Below, in pieces: positions 54,415-63,017 of a stretch of DNA of 64,000 nt. A model generated the notes under the pieces. The model worked only from the letters and a program-made list of their open reading frames with translations, did no database searches and was not told the origin of the DNA. Numbering within the stretch: the first letter of the stretch is position 1; every line of letters starts with the position of its first letter. The stretch is taken from positions 2,418,001 through 2,482,000 of the forward strand of contig NZ_BAAAYL010000001.1 of NCBI RefSeq assembly GCF_039536205.1. The letters are read 5' to 3'. This stretch comes from Streptomyces sannanensis (GTDB taxonomy: Bacteria > Actinomycetota > Actinomycetes > Streptomycetales > Streptomycetaceae). Position numbers and translations under genes: made by a program.

Positions 54415-55665
54415 ATGACGCAGATGCCTCAGCTGTCCGCATGCCCCAGCTGCGAGGAGCCCCTGGAGTCGGGTGACTTGTTCTGCGGTGCGTGCGGATA
54501 CGACCTGTCGGCCGTACCGCCGCCGAACCCGGGGGACGACTCCACGGTCCTCCTGACGGCCGCGAGCACGGAACAGGCCCGTCCGGCGGCCGCGCCCGCG
54601 CCACCGGGCACCGCCCGGCCCGTACGGTCCGACGGCGTGCCGGAGCCCCCGGCCCCGGACGGCGACTACGCACTGCCCCTCCCCGACCCGCGCGCCGCGG
54701 CCCCGGCCGCCGCCGCGGGGCCCGCGGCGGCGACTCGCACCATGTGCGTGGCCTGTCGGGCCGGCGGGGTCGACGAGGACGGCTACTGCGAGAACTGCGG
54801 GCACGCCCAGCCGCGCGAGCGCGACCACATGGAACGGGAGCTGGACACGGTCGCGGCCGTCAGCGACCGCGGGCTGCGCCACCACCGCAACGAGGACTCC
54901 TTCGCGGTCGGTGCCACGGCCCTGCCCGACGGTTCGCCCGCCGTCGTCGCGATCGTCTGCGACGGGGTGTCCTCGGCGTCCCGACCGGACGAGGCGTCGG
55001 CCGCCGCCTCCCAGGCCGCGGGCGAGGTGCTGATGCGGTCACTGCCGCGCGGTACGCACCCGCAGACGGCGATGCACGAGGCGATCGTCGCCGCCGCGGG
55101 GGCGGTCACGTCCCTTGCCGGGGGTCCGGGCCGGGATCACGGGGCCATGGAGCACGACCCGCACCGGCATGAGAACGCGCCTGCCTGCACTCTGGTCGGC
55201 GCGGTGGTCGCGGGCGGGCTGCTGGTGGTCGGCTGGGTCGGCGACAGCCGGGCGTACTGGGTGCCCGACGACCGCAGCACGCCCGCCGCACGGCTCACCG
55301 AGGACGACTCGTGGGCGGCACAGATGGTGGCGACGGGCCTGATGACCGAGGCCGACGCGTACGCCGACGAACGTGCCCATGCGATCACCGGCTGGCTCGG
55401 TGCCGACGCCTATGAACTCGATCCGCACACGGCCTCGTTCAAACCGGACCGCCCGGGTGTGGTGGTCGTGTGCACGGACGGCCTGTGGAACTACGCCGAG
55501 GCGGCCGAGGAGATGGCCCGCGTACTCCCGAATGACGCCGCCGACCGTCCGCTGCACAGCGCACGGGTCCTGGTCGGACACGCCCTGGACGGCGGGGGGC
55601 ACGACAACGTAACAGTCGCCGTCGTGCCGTTCGCGCTGCCGCAGCCGGGGGCAGGATCCGCCTGA
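54415..55665 (+). CDS. PP2C-family Ser/Thr phosphatase with two zinc ribbons
   Basis: 416 residues. Zinc ribbons at about 10-28 (CPSC...CGAC) and 110-128 (CVAC...CENC), joined by a Pro/Ala linker; the PP2C domain (about 140-405) has RHHRNEDSF, VCDGVSSASRPDEAS, WVGDSRAYWV, CTDGLWNY and GGHDNVTV, i.e. the Asp metal ligands. Adjacent to pknG (3 bp), so it is the probable counter-enzyme of that kinase. Soluble; no TM segment. Confidence 0.92.
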   Translation: MTQMPQLSACPSCEEPLESGDLFCGACGYDLSAVPPPNPGDDSTVLLTAASTEQARPAAAPAPPGTARPVRSDGVPEPPAPDGDYALPLPDPRAAAPAAAAGPAAATRTMCVACRAGGVDEDGYCENCGHAQPRERDHMERELDTVAAVSDRGLRHHRNEDSFAVGATALPDGSPAVVAIVCDGVSSASRPDEASAAASQAAGEVLMRSLPRGTHPQTAMHEAIVAAAGAVTSLAGGPGRDHGAMEHDPHRHENAPACTLVGAVVAGGLLVVGWVGDSRAYWVPDDRSTPAARLTEDDSWAAQMVATGLMTEADAYADERAHAITGWLGADAYELDPHTASFKPDRPGVVVVCTDGLWNYAEAAEEMARVLPNDAADRPLHSARVLVGHALDGGGHDNVTVAVVPFALPQPGAGSA

Positions 55666-55717
55666 AACAGGCCCTTGTCCGCTTCTCATATCGTTTCAGC
55701 TTCAGGGAGCCGATCAG

Positions 55718-57043
55718 ATGGCCAACTTCGCCAAGTCCCGTGCGCCGCAGTTCTCCCTGGAGGTGTACCAGAACGCATACCTCCCGGAGGGCGGCCGCGA
55801 GGTGAACGCGATCGTCACGGTCACGTCGACCGGGGGCGGCACCAGCGGCGGTCGCATCGCGATGCCGGAGTCCACCGCGGCAGTGGTGATCATGGTGGAC
55901 TGTTCGGGTTCGATGGACTACCCGGCGACCAAGATGCGCAACGCCCGTGACGCGACGGCGGCCGCCATCGACACCCTGCGCGACGGCACCAGGTTCGCGG
56001 TGGTGGGCGGCACGCATGTGGCCAAGGAGGTCTACCCGGGCAACGGCAGCCTCGCCGTCGCCGACGCCGCCACGCGGGCCCAGGCCAAGGACGCCCTGCG
56101 CACGCTCGGCGCCGGCGGCGGAACCGCCATCGGCACCTGGCTGCGGCTCGCCGACCGGCTGCTCGGCGCCACCGACGCCTCCATACGCCACGGCATTCTG
56201 CTCACCGACGGCCGCAACGAGCACGAATCCCCGGAGGACCTGCGCGCCACCCTCGACGCCTGCGCGGGACGCTTCACCTGTGACGCCCGCGGGGTCGGCA
56301 CCGACTGGGAGGTCAAGGAGGTGACCGGGGTCGCCTCCGCCCTGCTCGGCACCGCCGACATCGTCGCGGATCCCGCCGGTCTGGCCGCGGACTTCACGGC
56401 CATGATGGAGAACGCCATGGGGAAGGAGGTCGCGGACGTCGCGCTGCGGCTGTGGACCCCCATGGGCGCCGAGATCACGTTCGTCAAGCAAGTGGCCCCG
56501 ACCGTCGAGGAACTGACCGGCCGCCGTACGGAGGCGGGCCCGAGAGCCGGCGACTATCCGACCGGCTCGTGGGGCGACGAGTCCCGCGACTACCACATAT
56601 GCGTGCAGGTCCCCGCGGCCGGCATCGGCCGGGAAATGCTCGCCGCGCGCGTCTCGCTGGTACTCCCCGCACCGGACGGCGGCGCACCGCACACCCTCTC
56701 GCAGGGGCTGGTACGTGCCATGTGGACGGATGACATGGCCGCGTCCACCTCGATCAACCCGCAGGTCGCGCACTACACGGGCCAGGCCGAACTGGCGCAG
56801 GTCATCCAACAGGGTCTCGATGCCCGCAAATCGGGAGACTTCGACGGCGCGACCGCCAAACTCGGCCGTGCCGTGCAGCTGGCGGCGGCGTCCGGCAACG
56901 AGGACACCGCCAAGCTGCTTGCAAAGGTGGTGGACGTCGTCGACGTGGCGACAGGTACTGTGCGATTGAAGGCGAAAGTCGCGGAAGCCGACGAGATGAC
57001 TCTCGAAACCCGGTCGACCAAGACGGTTCGCGTGAAGAAGTAG
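55718..57043 (+). CDS. VWA-domain protein (TerY/Ppk-locus type)
   Basis: 441 residues. A beta-rich head (FSLEVYQNAYLPEGGREVNA) leads to a von Willebrand A domain with an intact MIDAS motif VDCSGSMDYP and later Thr/Asp positions (GGGTAIGTWLRLAD, LLTDGRNEHE). The C-terminal part ends in a helical segment (ARKSGDFDGATAKLGRAVQL). AGGGAG before the ATG. VWA proteins with PP2C and kinase partners occur in tellurite-type TerY-P triads; this gene sits right after kinase and phosphatase genes and may be a phosphorylation target or scaffold. Confidence 0.88.
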   Translation: MANFAKSRAPQFSLEVYQNAYLPEGGREVNAIVTVTSTGGGTSGGRIAMPESTAAVVIMVDCSGSMDYPATKMRNARDATAAAIDTLRDGTRFAVVGGTHVAKEVYPGNGSLAVADAATRAQAKDALRTLGAGGGTAIGTWLRLADRLLGATDASIRHGILLTDGRNEHESPEDLRATLDACAGRFTCDARGVGTDWEVKEVTGVASALLGTADIVADPAGLAADFTAMMENAMGKEVADVALRLWTPMGAEITFVKQVAPTVEELTGRRTEAGPRAGDYPTGSWGDESRDYHICVQVPAAGIGREMLAARVSLVLPAPDGGAPHTLSQGLVRAMWTDDMAASTSINPQVAHYTGQAELAQVIQQGLDARKSGDFDGATAKLGRAVQLAAASGNEDTAKLLAKVVDVVDVATGTVRLKAKVAEADEMTLETRSTKTVRVKK

Positions 57044-57116
57044 CGACACGGCAAGCGACAGAAGCGGTAACGACGCACGGCCCCAGGGCCGGAAGAGGAG
57101 AGGGGGAAGCACCGAC

Positions 57117-58304
57117 ATGCCGACCTGCCCGAACGGACACCAGTCGGGTTCCGACGACTGGTGCGAGGTCTGCGGCCATCGCATGACCGGTGCGGTGCCT
57201 CCGCCGCCCCCGCCGCCTCCCGTATTCGGCGGCGGACCCGCCGGTCCCCCCGGGCCGCCCGGGCCTCCCCCCGCGCCGGGCCGGGGTTTCGGGAACGACC
57301 CCGAGGCCACCTTCCAGGCGGAGCTGTGCCCGCAGTGCCGTACCCCGCGCGAGGCCCGTGCGCCGTTCTGCGAGGAGTGCCGGTACAACTTCCTGACGAA
57401 CACGGCGACCTCGTACACTCCGCTGGCGCCGCGCCCGCAGCCCGGCCGCCCCGGCGGCCCCGGCCCCGGGACGGGCGCGACCCCGCCGCCCGGCTTCCCG
57501 TCGCCCCAGCGGCCTCCGCAGATGGACCCGTTCGAATACCGGGGCTCCCGGCCCTCGCAGATGAACCGCCCGGCCGAGCCGCTCACATCCGACCCCTCGG
57601 CACCGTCGCCGCGTTCCGTGCCGTCCGCGCCGTCGGCACCGTCCGCGCCCTCGATGCCGTCCTCGCCCTCCGCACCACAGGGGCCGCCGCCCCCGCCCGC
57701 CTTCCAGCAGCCCGGCCCTGCGGCACCGCCCGCCTTCCAGCAGCCCGGCCCTGCGGCACCGCCCGCCTTCCAGCAGCCCGGTCCCGCGGCACCGCCCGCC
57801 TTCCAGCAGCCCGGTCCCGCGGCACCGCCCGCCTTCCAGCAGCAACCGCCGCAGACGGACGACGACTGGATGCTGTCCCCGCCGCAGCCCCAGGCGCCCC
57901 TGGGCTGGAGCGTGACGATCGGGCCGGACCGTGAGTACTTCATGGCGATGATGCAGCGCAGCGGCCCCGACGCCGCCGGCCTGAACCTGCCCGCGTACTC
58001 CCCGGAGCAGCGGCGCCCGCTCACCGGCAACCAGGTCACCATCGGCCGCCGTCGGCACAGCACGGGCGAGTCCCCCGACATCGACCTGTCCGTGCCGCCG
58101 GAGGACCCGGGGGTCTCGCACAAGCACGCCATGCTGGTGCAGCAGCCGGACGGCTTCTGGGCCGTGGTCGACCAGAACTCGACCAACGGCACCACCGTCA
58201 ACAGTGGCGAGGACCCGATCCAGCCCTTCGTCCCGGTGCCGCTCCAGGACGGCGACCGCGTGCATGTCGGCGCCTGGACGACCATCACCATCCGCCGGGG
58301 CTGA
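57117..58304 (+). CDS. FHA-domain protein with zinc ribbons
   Basis: 395 residues. N-terminal zinc ribbon (CPNGHQSGSDDWCEVCGH), a Pro-run, a second ribbon (CPQCRTPREARAPFCEEC), a long Pro-rich linker with PPAFQQPGPAA repeats, and a C-terminal FHA domain (about 290-393: VTIGRRRHSTGESPDIDLSV, DPGVSHKHAML, NSTNGTTVN). FHA domains bind phosphothreonine, so this is the likely reader of PknG signalling, comparable in role to GarA; but the GarA-like ETTS phosphosite was not found at the N-terminus. GAGGAGAGGGGGAAG precedes the ATG. Last gene of the locus; terminator follows. Confidence 0.92.
   Translation: MPTCPNGHQSGSDDWCEVCGHRMTGAVPPPPPPPPVFGGGPAGPPGPPGPPPAPGRGFGNDPEATFQAELCPQCRTPREARAPFCEECRYNFLTNTATSYTPLAPRPQPGRPGGPGPGTGATPPPGFPSPQRPPQMDPFEYRGSRPSQMNRPAEPLTSDPSAPSPRSVPSAPSAPSAPSMPSSPSAPQGPPPPPAFQQPGPAAPPAFQQPGPAAPPAFQQPGPAAPPAFQQPGPAAPPAFQQQPPQTDDDWMLSPPQPQAPLGWSVTIGPDREYFMAMMQRSGPDAAGLNLPAYSPEQRRPLTGNQVTIGRRRHSTGESPDIDLSVPPEDPGVSHKHAMLVQQPDGFWAVVDQNSTNGTTVNSGEDPIQPFVPVPLQDGDRVHVGAWTTITIRRG
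57693..57842 (+). repeat. 33-bp tandem repeats in FHA gene linker
   Basis: Four full 33-bp units (57693, 57726, 57759, 57792) and a partial fifth, nearly identical, each encoding PPAFQQPGPAA in frame. Linker length can vary by recombination without disturbing the FHA domain. Confidence 0.95.
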
Positions 58305-58311
58305 CCGGCAC

Positions 58312-58362
58312 CACGACGCGATCCGCAGGGCCTTTCGTCCGGCCCCTGCGGATCGCGTCGTG
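58312..58362. terminator. Strong hairpin after FHA gene
   Basis: Perfect 19-bp arms (CACGACGCGATCCGCAGGG and complement) around a 13-base loop, 8 bp after the FHA stop; closes the PknG locus. Confidence 0.85.
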
Positions 58363-58436
58363 CGCAGGCGGACCGGACCGCCTGGTGGGACGATGAGGGG
58401 GATTGTTCCCGGCCGGTAGTTGGCGGAGGAGCAGAG

Positions 58437-58970
58437 ATGGAGATCAAGCCACAGGCGGCCGTCATCCCCAAGGAGACCGACCAGCTCGAGCAGGGGAAGT
58501 ACGGCCCCATTTTTCCGAAGACGCCGGCGTGTTACGGGTTCACCATCGTCGCGAAGGTCAAGCCCGGCCGGGCCGACGCGATACGGCAGTACGGCTACCG
58601 CCTGGCCGAGGCGCTGGAGAGCGATCCGTACCTTCTCGCGCCGCTGAAGTTGCACTACCTGCGCTGGGTGCTCTTCGAGGACGATACGCGTTTCATGTAT
58701 CAGGGGATCTTCGACACCGACTTCGACAAGTACACGGAGGACGCCGTCGCGCTTTTCAGCAAGGCGGGAGTGAGCACGGCTTTCGAGAACCTCGAAGGGT
58801 TCCCCGAGGACTGGAAGACCAACCCTGAGGGGTTCGTCAGGTTCGTGCGTGAACACCACTGCCCGAGCTTCATCGAGTACGGGGAGTATCCGTACGTCAC
58901 CGCCGACGAGATCAAGAAGGCTCTGCGGATCAAGAGCGCCCTGTCGGAGATGCTCGACCAACTGCAGTGA
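58437..58970 (+). CDS. Unrecognised protein of the DyP cassette (1)
   Basis: 177 residues, hydrophilic, no signal peptide or TM segment. Segments such as CYGFTIVAKVKPGRADAIRQ and LHYLRWVLFEDDTRFMYQGI resemble ferredoxin-like (dimeric alpha/beta barrel) proteins, the fold also used by DyP peroxidases, but I cannot assign a family. GGAGG lies upstream of the ATG. The next gene starts 44 bp after the stop and the peroxidase follows, suggesting one operon. Confidence 0.75.
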   Translation: MEIKPQAAVIPKETDQLEQGKYGPIFPKTPACYGFTIVAKVKPGRADAIRQYGYRLAEALESDPYLLAPLKLHYLRWVLFEDDTRFMYQGIFDTDFDKYTEDAVALFSKAGVSTAFENLEGFPEDWKTNPEGFVRFVREHHCPSFIEYGEYPYVTADEIKKALRIKSALSEMLDQLQ

Positions 58971-59014
58971 GAGCGGGCTGCCGCACACACGTCCCACTGC
59001 GGATCGGAGACGAG

Positions 59015-60028
59015 ATGAGCGAGGTCAGGACCGCACGCACTTACAACCAGAACCACACCCCGCGCGCATACACCCCTGGTCGGCGACGGGTGAGCGTCTA
59101 CGTCTCGTGGAGCTATCCGGCCGAGGCCGGCCGGAACCCGGCCGAGCTCGACAACCGGTTCTCCACCCTGACCGAGGTCCGGCGCGTGACCTGGCCCGCC
59201 TACGAGGACCCGAAGTGGTCGGATCCCTTGCGGTTCCAGCAAGGCATCGCGGGATCCCTGGAGTTGTTCTTCTGGGCCTGGGTGCCGTTCCAGCAGTTCG
59301 TCGAGGAGATCACCGGGCACCCCGTACCCGTGTATCAACGTATCGATCAGGCCGGATTCCGTACCCCGCTCGACGAGCGGGTACTCGCCGACACCGACAC
59401 CCTGTTCGTGTTCGGGCTGGATCACATGATCACCGGACAGGAGGCCGAACCCGGGGAGGTCGAGGCGCTGCGGGCTTTCCTCGGCAGGGAGGACGCCCGT
59501 CTGGTCCTGGGGCCGCACCACGACGTCGGGGCATCGGACGATCTGGCGGTGCGGGACGTGGAGTACCACCATCACGGCGATCCCTTGGTCCCCCGCCAAC
59601 AGCGGTTCGCCACGCACGTCCGGGGCCTGATGCGGGGCCTCGGGGTGCCCGTGGAGAACCGTTACGGGTTGCGTCCCGCCGTGCAGGAGCCGAACAGGAT
59701 CGCCCCGTTCTCGGCGGTCAGGGATCTGGACGCCAGAGGGTGGCTGGAAGGGGTGACGAACTTCAACTTCCACATGCACCTGCCGCACTACGCCGTGACG
59801 ACCGACGAAACAGATGTCATTCATGTGCTGGCCAGGCAGCCGATCGACACGTCCAGGCCGCATCCGTTCACCGAGGCCGGCAACACCGAGTTCAACATGT
59901 TCCTGTGGATGCCCCCCAGCGGTGAGCGGGCCGGAGACGTACTCCTGGCGGACTCCACGATCTTCAGTTCACTGTTCGGCGGCGACGAAAGCCTGCGGAA
60001 CTTCTGGCGGAACCTCGTCTCGAAGTAG
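59015..60028 (+). CDS. Unrecognised protein of the DyP cassette (2)
   Basis: 337 residues. After a short head (SEVRTARTYNQNHTPRAYTP) comes VYVSWSYPAEAGRNPAELDN, then VLADTDTLFVFGLDHMITGQ and LRAFLGREDARLVLGPHHDV, which look like strand-loop elements of a Rossmann-like or class I glutamine-amidotransferase-like fold, without a clear Cys-His-Glu triad. Several His clusters (YHHHGD, FNFHMHLPHY) could bind metal or heme. GGAG precedes the ATG at 59015. Stop overlaps a possible GTG of the next gene (TAGTG). Function unknown. Confidence 0.75.
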   Translation: MSEVRTARTYNQNHTPRAYTPGRRRVSVYVSWSYPAEAGRNPAELDNRFSTLTEVRRVTWPAYEDPKWSDPLRFQQGIAGSLELFFWAWVPFQQFVEEITGHPVPVYQRIDQAGFRTPLDERVLADTDTLFVFGLDHMITGQEAEPGEVEALRAFLGREDARLVLGPHHDVGASDDLAVRDVEYHHHGDPLVPRQQRFATHVRGLMRGLGVPVENRYGLRPAVQEPNRIAPFSAVRDLDARGWLEGVTNFNFHMHLPHYAVTTDETDVIHVLARQPIDTSRPHPFTEAGNTEFNMFLWMPPSGERAGDVLLADSTIFSSLFGGDESLRNFWRNLVSK

Positions 60029-60048
60029 TGCCACGAGGAGGCGAAACC

Positions 60049-61383
60049 GTGAGCGTGCATACGCGAGGCGCGTTGGAACTCGACGACATCCAGCGCGGGG
60101 TTTTCAGCCCGCGGCCGACCCCCTACGCGGCGACGTACCTGGTGTTCCGCGTCGACGACCGGGCGCAGGGACGGGAGCTGATGCGGCGTGCGAGCGCGGT
60201 GGTGACGACTGCCGCCGACTCGGCCAGTCCCCTGGGGGAGACATGGGTGAGCGTCGCGGTCACCTGTCACGGGCTGGAGGCACTGGGCGTGCCACGGACG
60301 GCGCTGGACACGTTCGCCTGGGAGTTCCGGCAGGGAATGGCCGCCCGGGCCAAGGCGCTGGGCGATGTCGGCGAGAGCAGCCCCGAGAACTGGGAAGCGC
60401 CACTGGGCACGTCGGAGGTCCATGTGGTGTTCACGGCGGTCGCACCTGACGCCGAGCGGTTGGAGGAGGCCATCGACCGGGCCCGCCCGGCGTACGAACA
60501 CCTTCCCGGTGTGACCGCGGTCTGGCGGCAGGACTGCTACGCACTGCCCACCGAGACCGAGCATTTCGGCTACCGCGACGGCGTCAGCCAGCCGGCCATC
60601 GAAGGCAGCGGCATCGCCGGGTCGAACCAGCTGGAAGTGCCGTTGAAAGCCGGTGAGTTCGTGCTCGGCTACCCGGACGAGCTGGGCGGCGTCCAGACGC
60701 CGCAGCCGGAGGTGCTGGGGCACAACGGCAGTTACGCGGCCTTCCGTAAACTCCACCAGCGGGTCGCCGCGTTCCGGCGCTACCTGCAGGACAACGCCAC
60801 CGGCCCCGAGGACGAGGAACTGCTGGCAGCCAAGGTCATGGGACGCTGGCGCAGCGGTGCTCCGCTGGCACTCGGTCCACGGCACGACGACCCCGCTCTG
60901 GGCGCGGACCCGCACCGCCGCAACACCTTCCTGTACCAGCAGGACGATCCGGCGGGATTCACCACGCCCGGCGGCTGCCACATCCGCCGCGCCAACCCCC
61001 GTGACGCCTCGGTGGCGGGTGAAGTGCGACTGCACCGCATGATCAGACGCGGCGCCGTCTACGGTCCGCCGCTGCCCCGGGGCGTGCTGGAGGACGACGG
61101 GGCCGATCGCGGCCTGATGTTCGCGTTCATCGGCGCCCATCTCGGGCGGCAGTTCGAATTTGTCCAGTCCGAGTGGATGAACGACGGCGTCTTCTTCGGG
61201 GCGGGCAGCGCCAGAGACCCCATCACCGGGTCCCACGACGGCATCACGGGCTTCACCATTCCCCGGCGCCCACTGCGACGGCGTCTGCCGCCACTGCCGC
61301 GGTTCGTCGTCACACGCGGTGGCGAGTACTGCTTCCTGCCGAGCCTGAGCGCCCTGCGCTGGCTCGGCGAACTTCGGGACTGA
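60049..61383 (+). CDS. DyP-type heme peroxidase
   Basis: 444 residues, dye-decolorising peroxidase family. GxxDG motif in FGYRDGVSQPAIEG with the catalytic Asp, proximal heme His in CHIRRANPRD, and distal Arg region RLHRMIRRGAVYG. No Tat or Sec signal, so cytoplasmic or encapsulated; no encapsulin gene is in the window. GTG at 60049 has GAGGAGG 7 bp upstream and begins SVHTRGALELDDIQ; a GTG at 60028 overlapping the previous stop is an alternative. Acts on peroxide with an unknown partner substrate. Confidence 0.92.
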   Translation: MSVHTRGALELDDIQRGVFSPRPTPYAATYLVFRVDDRAQGRELMRRASAVVTTAADSASPLGETWVSVAVTCHGLEALGVPRTALDTFAWEFRQGMAARAKALGDVGESSPENWEAPLGTSEVHVVFTAVAPDAERLEEAIDRARPAYEHLPGVTAVWRQDCYALPTETEHFGYRDGVSQPAIEGSGIAGSNQLEVPLKAGEFVLGYPDELGGVQTPQPEVLGHNGSYAAFRKLHQRVAAFRRYLQDNATGPEDEELLAAKVMGRWRSGAPLALGPRHDDPALGADPHRRNTFLYQQDDPAGFTTPGGCHIRRANPRDASVAGEVRLHRMIRRGAVYGPPLPRGVLEDDGADRGLMFAFIGAHLGRQFEFVQSEWMNDGVFFGAGSARDPITGSHDGITGFTIPRRPLRRRLPPLPRFVVTRGGEYCFLPSLSALRWLGELRD

Positions 61384-61446
61384 CAAGGCGGCAACGCGCG
61401 GCGTGGCACTGCCCGAGGCGCTCACCCGCCCAGGTGGAATGCCCCC

Positions 61447-62331
61447 ATGAACACCCTGCACCTGCTGTTCAACGCCGTGACCGTGATCTTCATCGCGGCC
61501 ACCATGTTCGCCGCCGGCCTGGGAGCCACCGTCGCGGCGCTGCGCGGCATCTTCACCGACGTCCCGCTGCTTCTGCTGGCACTGGCCGCCAACATGGTGG
61601 TCATCCCGCTGCTCGGCTGGGGCATCGGTGCGCTGTTCGGCCTGCCCGCCGCGCCGTTCATCGCGCTCGTCCTGGTCGCCTCGTCACCCGGCGGCCCCTT
61701 CGGGGCGAAGCTGGCCATGGTGCAGAACGGCGACGTCGTCGCGGGCGCGGCGATGCAGGTGCTGCTCGCCACTGTCGGAAGCCTCACCTTCGCCCCGACC
61801 GCCAACGGCATCCTCACCGCCGCCGAGGTCGGCAGAGGGGTCTCCCTCGATGTCGCGGCGCTGGTCCGGACCGTGGCCCTCCTGCAGCTCGTACCGTTCG
61901 TCATCGGCCTGCTGCTGAGCCGCTACGCCACATCCACCGCACGATCGTGGCACCCCACGGCGGCCGGGGTCTCGAATGTGACATTCCTGATCGTGCTGGC
62001 GGGCATGCTCCTGGGCAACTGGCGTGATGTCCTCGCGCTGCTCGGCTCACTCACTCTCCTGGCCGGGTTCGTCCTCGCAGCCGCGGCCTTCGCCGTCGGC
62101 ACGCTGCTGGCCACGGGCCCGCCGGTGCGCCGCACCACCATGGGAAGCATCGCCTCAGTGCGCAACGCGGGGCCTGCCCTGGCCGCGGTCGGCATCGCCT
62201 TCGGCAATGAGCCCGCCGTCCTGGGCGCGCTCGCCTCGGTGCTGCTCAGCGGCCTGGCCGCAGCCCTGCCGATCGCCGCGGTGCTCAGCAGGCGGAGGAG
62301 CGACATCCCGGCCACCGGTGAGACGCGCTGA
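61447..62331 (+). CDS. BASS-family (bile acid:Na+ symporter-like) transporter
   Basis: 294 residues, about nine to ten TM helices; APFIALVLVASSPGGPFGAK carries the BASS unwound-helix Ser-Pro-Gly-Gly signature and ASVRNAGPALAAVGIAF the second crossover. ATG at 61447 follows a short Gly-rich leader 63 bp after the DyP stop. Solute unknown; organic anion uptake or export is possible. May belong to the same transcript as the peroxidase. Confidence 0.82.
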   Translation: MNTLHLLFNAVTVIFIAATMFAAGLGATVAALRGIFTDVPLLLLALAANMVVIPLLGWGIGALFGLPAAPFIALVLVASSPGGPFGAKLAMVQNGDVVAGAAMQVLLATVGSLTFAPTANGILTAAEVGRGVSLDVAALVRTVALLQLVPFVIGLLLSRYATSTARSWHPTAAGVSNVTFLIVLAGMLLGNWRDVLALLGSLTLLAGFVLAAAAFAVGTLLATGPPVRRTTMGSIASVRNAGPALAAVGIAFGNEPAVLGALASVLLSGLAAALPIAAVLSRRRSDIPATGETR

Positions 62332-62460
62332 CCAGGGACACGGGCTGTGCATGAGCGAACGCCCACACGCCTGCTCCCCGCCGGGGAGGCGAGCGCCTTC
62401 AAGCCGTGATGGGGACCTAGGACCCAGGACCTCCGCCGGAGCATCTGAGACGATTGACCA

Positions 62461-62865
62461 GTGAACGAGATTCCCCGCGGCACGCTTCAGGAGCAGACCT
62501 TCTACGAGCAGGTCGGCGGCGAGCCGACCTTTCGGCGACTGGTCCGCCGGTTCTACCAGGGAGTCGCGGAGGATCCTCTGCTGCGGCCGATGTACCCCGA
62601 GGAGGACCTGGGCCCGGCCGAGGAGCGTATGGCCCTCTTCCTGATGCAGTACTGGGGCGGCCCCCGCACCTACAGCGAGCACCGCGGCCACCCCCGCCTG
62701 CGTATGCGCCACGCGCCGTTCGCCGTCGACCAGGCCGCGCACGACGCCTGGCTGCGCCACATGAGGGCGGCCGTGGACGAGCTGGGCCTCGCGGAGGAGC
62801 ACGAGCGGCAGCTCTGGAAGTACCTCACCTACGCCGCGGCCTCCATGGTGAACACCGCGGGCTGA
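62461..62865 (+). CDS. Group II truncated hemoglobin
   Basis: 134 residues, 2-on-2 globin: [40 protein letters not shown], then [19 protein letters not shown] with the proximal His in MRHAPF. Group II members (TrHbO) bind oxygen or NO and may act with peroxidative chemistry. GTG start at 62461. Lies after the BASS transporter, with a 129-bp gap. Confidence 0.92.
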   Translation: MNEIPRGTLQEQTFYEQVGGEPTFRRLVRRFYQGVAEDPLLRPMYPEEDLGPAEERMALFLMQYWGGPRTYSEHRGHPRLRMRHAPFAVDQAAHDAWLRHMRAAVDELGLAEEHERQLWKYLTYAAASMVNTAG

Positions 62866-63017
62866 CACGGTACGTATCCGGCCCGCTACGTCCAGTTCCG
62901 GCCAAGTCCCACGCTCCGTACTGCGCCTGCGTCACTCCGGCCACTAACTTCACCTCGGCAACACATCGAACGGGCATCCGCATCCCGCGGATGTCCCTCT
63001 TCTTGTGGAGGTTCAAC

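Noticed and set aside
57693..57842. Regularly repeated units considered as a possible CRISPR array.
   Set aside because: The 33-bp units are directly contiguous without spacers and keep an open frame encoding PPAFQQPGPAA.
51751..58510. Two minus-strand frames of about 1000 codons each opposite the pknG-PP2C-VWA-FHA genes.
   Set aside because: Same base-bias effect; no ribosome site, no recognisable motif, and the plus-strand genes are fully supported by catalytic motifs and coupling.
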